Positions 7,050 to 12,838 of a DNA stretch of 13,605 nucleotides are shown piece by piece. The DNA lies in NCBI GenBank assembly GCA_027049085.1, contig JALTVH010000192.1, positions 1 to 13,605 of the forward strand, given 5' to 3'. The notes beneath the pieces are model-generated. The model saw nothing but the letters and a program-made list of their open reading frames with translations. It made no database searches and had not been told where the DNA came from. Origin of the DNA: Aquificaceae bacterium. Its GTDB lineage: Bacteria; Aquificota; Aquificia; Aquificales; Aquificaceae. The stretch's first letter is position 1. Each line of letters opens with the position of its first letter. The position numbers were made by a program, and so were the translations under genes.

Positions 7050-7640
7050 GTGAAGAGAATAGGTCTCACGGGGAATCTCGGCTGCGGGAAATCCACCGTT
7101 GCCAAGCTCTTTAAGGAACTTGGTGCCGTGGTTTACGATGCGGATAGAATTATCCATGGCTTCTATAAAAAGGGTCACCCTGTTTACCAGAATGTGATAG
7201 AACACTTCGGCGAAAGCATCCTTGACACTGAGGGAAACATTGATAGGAGTAAGCTAGCTGAAATAGTGTTTGCAAACAGGGAAGAGTTGTCCTTCCTTGA
7301 GCAACTGACCCACACCCATCTCTATAAGTTTCTTGATGAGGAGTTTTCAAAGCTTCCGGAGGATGCAGTTGCTATTGTAGAAGCATCACTTCTCATTGAA
7401 AAGGGTACGTACAAAAACTACGATGGGCTTGTTGTTGTGTATGCTCCCCTTGAGGTTTGTTTGGAAAGAGCGGTAGGTAAGGGAATGAGCAGAGAGGAGG
7501 CAAAGAGACGTCTGAGCCATCAGCTCCCACCTGAGGAAAAGCTCAAGGTAGCGGACTGGGTGATAGACAATACCGGTAACCTTAAGGAGACAAAAAAGCA
7601 GGTCATTGAGGTCTTTGAGCAAATCAGGAGAGACCCGTGA
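7050..7640 (+). CDS. coaE: Dephospho-CoA kinase
   Basis: This is the last step of coenzyme A synthesis: ATP-dependent phosphorylation of the 3'-OH of dephospho-CoA. The 196 residues are the usual length. The P-loop GNLGCGKST is at 8-16, and YDADRI (Asp30, Asp32) is the family motif that follows it. LIEKG near 111-115 belongs to the CoA domain. The lid and C-terminal signature (RRLSHQLPPEEKLKVADWVI, then DNTG) resembles the R-x-x-x-Q ... K-x-x-x-AD-x-VIDN pattern of CoaE. The start is GTG without a Shine-Dalgarno, 7 nt after a TATATT box. The stop overlaps the start of the THEP1 gene in a GTGA arrangement, which implies translational coupling. Confidence 0.93.
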   Translation: MKRIGLTGNLGCGKSTVAKLFKELGAVVYDADRIIHGFYKKGHPVYQNVIEHFGESILDTEGNIDRSKLAEIVFANREELSFLEQLTHTHLYKFLDEEFSKLPEDAVAIVEASLLIEKGTYKNYDGLVVVYAPLEVCLERAVGKGMSREEAKRRLSHQLPPEEKLKVADWVIDNTGNLKETKKQVIEVFEQIRRDP

Positions 7641-8167
7641 AGGTGGTTCTAACAGGTCCTCCAGGTTGTGGAAAAACAACGGTTGTCAAGAGGACTGTGA
7701 AAAAGCTCGGGCAGAGGGCGGTTGGTTTCTGGACCGAGGAGGTGAGGGATCCAAAAACAGGAAAGAGAACAGGTTTTAAGGTTGTGAGAACGGACGGAAA
7801 GGTTACTCTATTTGCAAGCAAGACCTTTACCTCAAGGAAACTGGTGGGATCCTACGGTGTGAATGTAAATAGATTTGAGGATAGCGCTGTTGAATTCCTA
7901 AAAAATGAGATAGAGAAAGGTTTGAAGGGAAGGGTTATTGTTATTGATGAGGTGGGAAAAATGGAACTCTTTTCCAGATCCTTTAAGGACCTCGTGTCTG
8001 AACTGATTGAGGATCCCGTATCAGACTTCCTTGTGACCATTCCTGTAAGGGATGTCCACCCCCTTGTTTCCAGGATAAGGAGGCTTGGTGAAGCGGTTCT
8101 TATAGAGGTAAACGGACAAAACAGGGATCACCTGCCCGATGATATAGTCCTTCTTTTTAAAAATTAA
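7637..8167 (+). CDS. THEP1-type nucleoside-triphosphatase
   Basis: This 176-residue P-loop protein resembles the THEP1/NTPCR family, which includes the structurally studied Aquifex aeolicus enzyme and human cancer-related NTPase. Members hydrolyse ATP, GTP and other NTPs slowly in vitro, and their role in the cell is unknown. Walker A is GPPGCGKTT at 7-15 and Walker B is VIDEVGKME near 102-110. GFWTEEVRD (30-38) and GSYGVNV (71-77) are further conserved stretches, and the C-terminal SRIRRLGEAVLIEV is typical of the family. The GTG start has a good AGGAG (7626-7630) 6 nt upstream inside coaE. The 4-nt overlap with coaE indicates cotranslation. A 51-nt gap separates it from copA. Confidence 0.88.
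   Translation: MKVVLTGPPGCGKTTVVKRTVKKLGQRAVGFWTEEVRDPKTGKRTGFKVVRTDGKVTLFASKTFTSRKLVGSYGVNVNRFEDSAVEFLKNEIEKGLKGRVIVIDEVGKMELFSRSFKDLVSELIEDPVSDFLVTIPVRDVHPLVSRIRRLGEAVLIEVNGQNRDHLPDDIVLLFKN
8140..8148 (+). promoter_or_regulatory. Possible extended -10 promoter for copA
   Basis: TGATATAGT inside the 3' end of the THEP1 gene fits TGnTATAAT with one mismatch. Transcription would start near 8155, giving copA a leader of about 64 nt. No -35 is apparent. No CueR- or CopY-type palindrome was recognised. This is a tentative call from one short match. Confidence 0.25.
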
Positions 8168-8194
8168 CGTGAAATTAAGCTCTTGTATTAACGT
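8163..8194. repeat. Direct repeat ATTAACGT in the copA leader
   Basis: ATTAACGT occurs at 8163-8170 and again at 8187-8194, 24 bp apart start to start, in the short region before copA. A related AATTAAG lies between them (8173-8179) and TTAACC follows at 8205-8210. The spacing of somewhat more than two helical turns would suit a dimeric regulator, but eight matching bases in AT-rich sequence could be chance. Confidence 0.35.
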
Positions 8195-8218
8195 AGCAAA
8201 GTCCTTAACCTTTTCCCT

Positions 8219-10336
8219 ATGAAAGCTGTCATTAAGGTCCACGGTATGTCCTGCGTCAACTGTGCAAGGACTATTGAGAGAACTCTAAAAAATTCGGGAG
8301 GCGTCAGGGAGGTTGAGGTTTCCTTTGAGCTCGGGAGGGTAGTGGTTGATTTTGATCCTGCGATGATCTCTCAGGAGCAGATAGCGAGGATAATAGAGGG
8401 CTTAGGATACAGGGTAGTAGACGACCGTTCCAGGAAAGAGGTTGCGGTTCTTGCCCTCAGTGCTGTCAGTTCCGCTCTGATAGTGGTTTTAATCCTCACC
8501 TCACCTCCCTGGGGGCTTTACCTTCAGGCTATTCTCTCTACCCTTGTTCAGGTCTTTGGAGGATGGAAGTTCTACAGGGGTGCCTATACCTCGCTGAAGA
8601 ACGGTGTAGCGGGGATGGATGTTCTTGTTTCCCTTGGAACAAGCGGTGCGTATATTTACAGCCTCCTTGTGTTTTTCGGAATAATCGGGGGAAAACCTTT
8701 CTTTGAGACCAACGCGCTCCTGATAACCTTTGTTCTCAGCGGAAGGCTTATAGAGGAGTTTGCCAAGAGGAGGGCTCTAAGAATCCTCAGCAGAATGCTC
8801 GGCATCCACAGAGCTGAGGTAACGGTTCTGAGAAATGGACGGGATGAAAGGGTCAACGTAAGAGAGGTCTTCCGCGGTGAGAGGATCCTGGCAAGGACGG
8901 GGGATATGGTGCCTCTTGATGGAAGGATCGTTAAGGGTAAAGCCTGGGTAAGTGAGGCCGTTGTGACGGGTGAGCCAGAGCCGATCCTCAAGTCTGAAGG
9001 GGACAGGGTTATAAGCGGGAGCATCGTTGAGGAGGGAATGGTTGAAATTGAGGTGGCCGAAGGGTTTGAGGGATCCTTCCTGACAAGAATTAGCAGGATC
9101 ATTGAAGAGGCCGTCTCGGAAAAGCCGAGGATCCAGAGGGTCGTTGACAGGGTTTCCCACTACTTTGTCCAGATAGTTGTGTTCATAGCTGTGGGCGTTT
9201 TTATCTACTGGTTTCTTTCAGGTGCAGGACTCCAGCAGGCTGTTATGTTTTCTTTGGCTGTTCTGGTAATTTCTTGTCCCTGTGCTCTGGGTATAGCCAC
9301 GCCCCTTGCTGTTGTTGTTGGGATAACCCAGGCACTGACAAAAGGAATACTTATAAAGAAACCTTCGGTTATTGAGGTTGTTCCTCATATTAACACGGTT
9401 ATCTTTGACAAAACAGGAACTGTTACAGAGGGAAGATACTCCGTCACAGGATTCCATTCCCAGGACGACTCTGCCCTTGACATTGCCTATACCCTTGAAA
9501 AGTATTCAAACCACCCCATTGCAAGGGCAATAAGAGAGTTTGCCAGGCAGAAAGGTGCAAAAGACCTTGACCTCGGTGAATGCAGAGAGGTTATTGGAAA
9601 GGGCGTGTTATGCGGTGAGTACTTCATAGGGGATGAGGGGGGAAAGGACTCTATCAAGAGGGTGGTACTGAAAAAAGGAGAGGATGTTATTGCGGTTTTT
9701 GAGCTCTCGGATAGGATAAACCCCCATGCAAAAGGGGTTATATCTGAGCTGAAGGCTATGGGTATGGAAGTGATACTGCTCTCGGGTGACAGGGAAGAGA
9801 TCGTGAGGAAATTGGCGGAGGAGCTTGGATTTGACAGGTGGTTCTCTGGGGCCCTTCCAGAACAGAAGAGAGAAATTGTAAAAAATTTACAGAAGAACGG
9901 GAAAAGGGTGGCTATGGTTGGTGACGGGGTTAACGATGCTCCGGCCCTGGCTCAGGCAGACTTTTCTCTGGTCGTTCCTCAGGGGACCGATATAGCTAAA
10001 CATGTGGGCGATGTGGTACTGATAGGTGGAATAAAAGTAATACCCCAGGTCTTTAGCCTTGGGAGATCAGTTAAAAGGAAAATTTATCAGAACCTTGGAT
10101 GGGCTTTTATTTACAACGCTCTGGGCATTCCCGTTGCGGGTGGACTCCTTTACGGTTATGGAATATACCTCAGGCCGGAGATCGCTGGTCTGATGATGTC
10201 CCTTTCTTCTCTCAGCGTTGTTCTTAACACCCTTCTGATGAGATATAATATTCACCTATTTTCTAAAGCGGAGGATCCTGTTGCACAGAGTCCTGGTTAC
10301 AGACCCGATAGCCCACAGAGGGCTGGAACTGCTTGA
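8219..10336 (+). CDS. copA: Cu+-exporting P1B-1-type ATPase
   Basis: This inner-membrane pump exports Cu+ (or Ag+) at the cost of ATP. The 705 residues hold one N-terminal heavy-metal domain with GMSCVNC (Cys12, Cys15), then eight predicted membrane segments. TGEP at 250-253 is the actuator motif, CPC at 353-355 the transport site, DKTGT at 397-401 the phosphorylated Asp, SNHP at 430-433 the HP motif, and GDGVND at 568-573 the hinge. YN in segment 7 and MxxSS in segment 8 complete the copper-type P1B-1 signature, separating it from Zn/Cd pumps. Only about 171 residues separate DKTGT from GDGVND, so the nucleotide-binding domain looks compact. The ATG has no Shine-Dalgarno. The last 22 residues lie beyond segment 8 and are partly encoded within the overlap with serA. 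No copper chaperone or regulator is adjacent. Confidence 0.95.
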   Translation: MKAVIKVHGMSCVNCARTIERTLKNSGGVREVEVSFELGRVVVDFDPAMISQEQIARIIEGLGYRVVDDRSRKEVAVLALSAVSSALIVVLILTSPPWGLYLQAILSTLVQVFGGWKFYRGAYTSLKNGVAGMDVLVSLGTSGAYIYSLLVFFGIIGGKPFFETNALLITFVLSGRLIEEFAKRRALRILSRMLGIHRAEVTVLRNGRDERVNVREVFRGERILARTGDMVPLDGRIVKGKAWVSEAVVTGEPEPILKSEGDRVISGSIVEEGMVEIEVAEGFEGSFLTRISRIIEEAVSEKPRIQRVVDRVSHYFVQIVVFIAVGVFIYWFLSGAGLQQAVMFSLAVLVISCPCALGIATPLAVVVGITQALTKGILIKKPSVIEVVPHINTVIFDKTGTVTEGRYSVTGFHSQDDSALDIAYTLEKYSNHPIARAIREFARQKGAKDLDLGECREVIGKGVLCGEYFIGDEGGKDSIKRVVLKKGEDVIAVFELSDRINPHAKGVISELKAMGMEVILLSGDREEIVRKLAEELGFDRWFSGALPEQKREIVKNLQKNGKRVAMVGDGVNDAPALAQADFSLVVPQGTDIAKHVGDVVLIGGIKVIPQVFSLGRSVKRKIYQNLGWAFIYNALGIPVAGGLLYGYGIYLRPEIAGLMMSLSSLSVVLNTLLMRYNIHLFSKAEDPVAQSPGYRPDSPQRAGTA
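10244..10249 (+). promoter_or_regulatory. Possible internal -10 box for serA within copA
   Basis: A perfect TATAAT near the 3' end of copA would place a transcription start near 10256, 25 nt before the serA start and ahead of its Shine-Dalgarno. The -35 position (TTCTTA, 10221-10226, 17-bp spacer) matches only 3/6. It could let serA be expressed independently of copper-responsive copA transcription. Confidence 0.35.
10270..10274 (+). promoter_or_regulatory. Strong Shine-Dalgarno deciding the serA TTG start
   Basis: GGAGG lies 6 nt before TTG at 10281, inside the copA reading frame. It is the main argument for a TTG start. The family consensus VLVTDPI begins only three residues later, so no later start would preserve the first beta strand. 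Confidence 0.75.
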
Positions 10337-11873
10337 AAAGGAAAAGGGAATTGAACTTGTAAACAGACCAGAAATCTCCTACGACGAACTCCTTGAGGTT
10401 GTCCACGAGTTTGACTGCATCATAACAAGGAGCAGGACACCAGTGACGGCTGAGCTCCTTGAGAGAGCTGAAAGATTAAAAGTTGTTGGAAGAGCCGGTG
10501 TTGGCGTTGACAACGTTGATATAGAGACAGCTTCCCGCAAGGGGGTTCTGGTTGTCAATACACCTGGAGCCAACACGATCGGCGCAACCGAGCTTACCAT
10601 GATGCACATGCTTACCATACTCAGGAACGGGCACGGAGCCCATCAGTCTGTCCTGAACCACAGATGGGAAAGAAAAAAATTCATGGGAACGGAGCTCTAC
10701 GGAAAAACCCTCGGCATCATTGGTCTTGGCAACATAGGCTCCCAGGTAGCTATAAGGGCGAAGGCTTTTGGAATGAAGGTCTGCGCCTACGACCCGTATA
10801 TTCCAAGGGAAAAGGCGGACAAGCTCGGGGTCAGGCTATACGACAGCCTTAACGAGATGCTAAGAGAGATTGATATTCTGACAATCCATGCCCCTCTCAC
10901 TCATGAAACAAAAAACATGATCGATGAGGAAGAGTTCTCTCTTATGAAAGACGGCGTTTACATTGTTAACTGCGCGAGGGGAGGAATTGTCAACGAGAGG
11001 GCTCTCATTAAGAACCTTGAAAGCGGAAGGGTAAGAGGGTTAGCCCTTGACGTTTACTCTGTTGAACCACCAGACCCTTCCTTTATAGATGAGCTGAAAA
11101 AGTTTGAGAACGTTTCCCTAAGCCCCCACATTGGAGCCAATACCCATGAGTCCCAGGAAAATGTTGCAGTTATAGTCGTTCAGCAGGTCATAAAAGCGCT
11201 GAAGGGAAGATCGCCCGAGTACGTAGTGAACGCGCCCTTCCCTGACCTTTCTGTCTTAACCCTCATAAAGCCTCACCTTGACCTTGCGGAGAAGATGGGC
11301 AGGTTTATAGTTCAGTGGGCTGAGGAAGGGATCAGGGAAGTTCACATTGAGGTGAGGGGTGATATTTCCGAACACTTTCATCCCATAAGCGCGGCGGTCC
11401 TCAAAGGGATCCTTGAAGAGGTCGTTGACTTTCCGGTTAATATCATTAACTCTACCTACGTGGCAAGGGACAGGGGCATTAAAGTTGAAGAGCTATCTTC
11501 AGAAGAGACCCCTGACTTCAAGCACTACATAAAGGTCGTTGTCAGGTCTGATGGCACTGAAAAGGTCGTAGCGGGAACGGTCCTTGAGGGACAGCTCCTT
11601 CGCATCGTCCAGATTGACCGCTACAGGGTTGATGTGGAGCCAGAAGGCATCCTCCTTGTCCTTGAAAACAAGGATGTTCCGGGGGTGATAGGTAAGATCG
11701 GTTCCTTTCTTGGTTCTGCAAAGGTGAACATAGCGGGCTTCAGGCTCGGAAGGGAGAAGAAAGGCGGAATAGCCCTCGGTATTCTCAACCTCGATGAGGA
11801 GGTTCCTTCAGAGGTTCTGGCTCAGCTTAGGGAGATACCTGAGATCCTTTTTGTTAAGCAGGTAATCCTCTGA
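10281..11873 (+). CDS. serA: D-3-phosphoglycerate dehydrogenase
   Basis: This is the first committed step of serine synthesis: NAD-dependent oxidation of 3-phosphoglycerate to 3-phosphohydroxypyruvate. The 530 residues are the long form. The substrate domain is at both flanks of the NAD domain (about 1-100 and 284-315), the Rossmann motif is GLGNIG (148-153), and the catalytic triad is Arg233 (CARGG), Glu262 (VEPP) and His283 (SPHIGA). An intervening allosteric (ASB) domain runs from about 320 to 450, and an ACT domain covers about 453-530 (beginning LLVLENKDVPGVIGKIG). The ACT domain suggests feedback by serine or another amino acid, which is known for the family but not shown here. It starts at TTG with a strong GGAGG and overlaps copA by 56 nt. 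holB follows after 17 nt. Confidence 0.95.
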   Translation: MHRVLVTDPIAHRGLELLEKEKGIELVNRPEISYDELLEVVHEFDCIITRSRTPVTAELLERAERLKVVGRAGVGVDNVDIETASRKGVLVVNTPGANTIGATELTMMHMLTILRNGHGAHQSVLNHRWERKKFMGTELYGKTLGIIGLGNIGSQVAIRAKAFGMKVCAYDPYIPREKADKLGVRLYDSLNEMLREIDILTIHAPLTHETKNMIDEEEFSLMKDGVYIVNCARGGIVNERALIKNLESGRVRGLALDVYSVEPPDPSFIDELKKFENVSLSPHIGANTHESQENVAVIVVQQVIKALKGRSPEYVVNAPFPDLSVLTLIKPHLDLAEKMGRFIVQWAEEGIREVHIEVRGDISEHFHPISAAVLKGILEEVVDFPVNIINSTYVARDRGIKVEELSSEETPDFKHYIKVVVRSDGTEKVVAGTVLEGQLLRIVQIDRYRVDVEPEGILLVLENKDVPGVIGKIGSFLGSAKVNIAGFRLGREKKGGIALGILNLDEEVPSEVLAQLREIPEILFVKQVIL

Positions 11874-11877
11874 GCAT

Positions 11878-11883
11878 TAGAAT
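11878..11883 (+). promoter_or_regulatory. Possible -10 box for leaderless holB transcript
   Basis: TAGAAT (5/6 match) ends 7 nt before the holB ATG at 11891, so initiation would fall on or next to the start codon. The gap contains no Shine-Dalgarno (attttatat precedes the ATG). No good -35 is visible; TTGTTA at 11851-11856 is 21 bp away, longer than usual. Confidence 0.35.
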
Positions 11884-11890
11884 TTTATAT

Positions 11891-12835
11891 ATGTTCCTGA
11901 AGGATCAGGAGAGGGCAAGGTTAATTATAGAGAAGTTTCTGACTTCTGGAAAGATACCCTCTGGTCTCCTGATATACGGATCATCAGGTGTGGGGAAAAC
12001 CAGTCTTGCTGTTGACTTTGCCGGCTCACTACTTTGCCTTGGGGACTCAACCTGGCAGTGTGGTTCCTGCAACTCCTGCAGAGCCTTTCTTCCGCTGGGC
12101 ACTGCCATTCTTGAAGATGAAACAGCATCCTACAGGTTTGAAGAAGAGGTCTCTGGAAAAAGAAGGTTCCTCTATCTCAGAGGTGAGCACCCAGATTTTA
12201 TATTTGTACCGCCCGATGGAAACACCATCAAGATTGACCAGATAAGGGCATTAAAAGAGTTTGCCTACAGGAAGCCAGCCCTTTCAGAAAGGAAGGCTGT
12301 GATAATTGACAGGGCAGACCTCATGACGGTGGAAGCAGGAAACGCCCTTCTGAAGGTCCTTGAGGAACCTCCCGAGGATACGATTCTTATCCTAACCGCT
12401 GAAAGCAAAGAGGCAATACTGCCCACCATCCGGTCGAGGACAATGGAGATTCTCCTTGGACCTCTCACAAGAGAGGCTTTTGGTGAAATCACTGGAAGGA
12501 GTGACCTGTATGAGATCTCAGGAGGGAGCGTTACAAGGGCTACCCTGGTAAGCTCTAATGCCGATATTATAGAAATGGCTCAGAAATTCATGGAAGCAGA
12601 CCCCTTGATTTCATACAGGATTGCTACATCCTCCGACCGGTGGGATACTGATCAGAAAAACCTATTTCTTGATTTGATTGAGGAAAAGATCATCGGATCC
12701 TTCAGGGAAGGAAGTATGGAATATGATAGATTTGAGCTGATACAAAGGAGGCTCGGCGAGATCAGGGAAGGTTTGCCAAGGGGTATAAAGCTGAGCCTTG
12801 GCCTGATGGCTCTTTATGATCTTATGGAGGTTTAA
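11891..12835 (+). CDS. holB: DNA polymerase III delta prime subunit
   Basis: This is a clamp-loader subunit that helps load the beta sliding clamp during replication. The 314 residues start with a AAA+ domain: GSSGVGKTS (30-38) is an intact P-loop, Cys49, Cys57, Cys60 and Cys63 form the zinc module (C-x7-C-x2-C-x2-C), HPD is at 100-102, KAVIIDRAD at 135-143 is the Walker B region, and NALLKVLEEPP at 151-161 is a strong delta-prime/DnaX signature. RSRT at 181-184 stands where SRC is usual, with Thr in place of Cys. The intact P-loop and zinc module could also suggest DnaX, but the short length and divergent C-terminus favour delta prime. About 29 extra residues (71-99) separate the zinc module from HPD compared with E. 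coli. The ATG has no Shine-Dalgarno. ricT starts 3 nt after the stop. Confidence 0.9.
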   Translation: MFLKDQERARLIIEKFLTSGKIPSGLLIYGSSGVGKTSLAVDFAGSLLCLGDSTWQCGSCNSCRAFLPLGTAILEDETASYRFEEEVSGKRRFLYLRGEHPDFIFVPPDGNTIKIDQIRALKEFAYRKPALSERKAVIIDRADLMTVEAGNALLKVLEEPPEDTILILTAESKEAILPTIRSRTMEILLGPLTREAFGEITGRSDLYEISGGSVTRATLVSSNADIIEMAQKFMEADPLISYRIATSSDRWDTDQKNLFLDLIEEKIIGSFREGSMEYDRFELIQRRLGEIREGLPRGIKLSLGLMALYDLMEV

Positions 12836-12838
12836 AGT

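Noticed and set aside
11905..12245. Several short frames on both strands within holB
   Set aside because: They overlap the well-supported holB frame with its P-loop and zinc module, and have no motif or ribosome binding site of their own.
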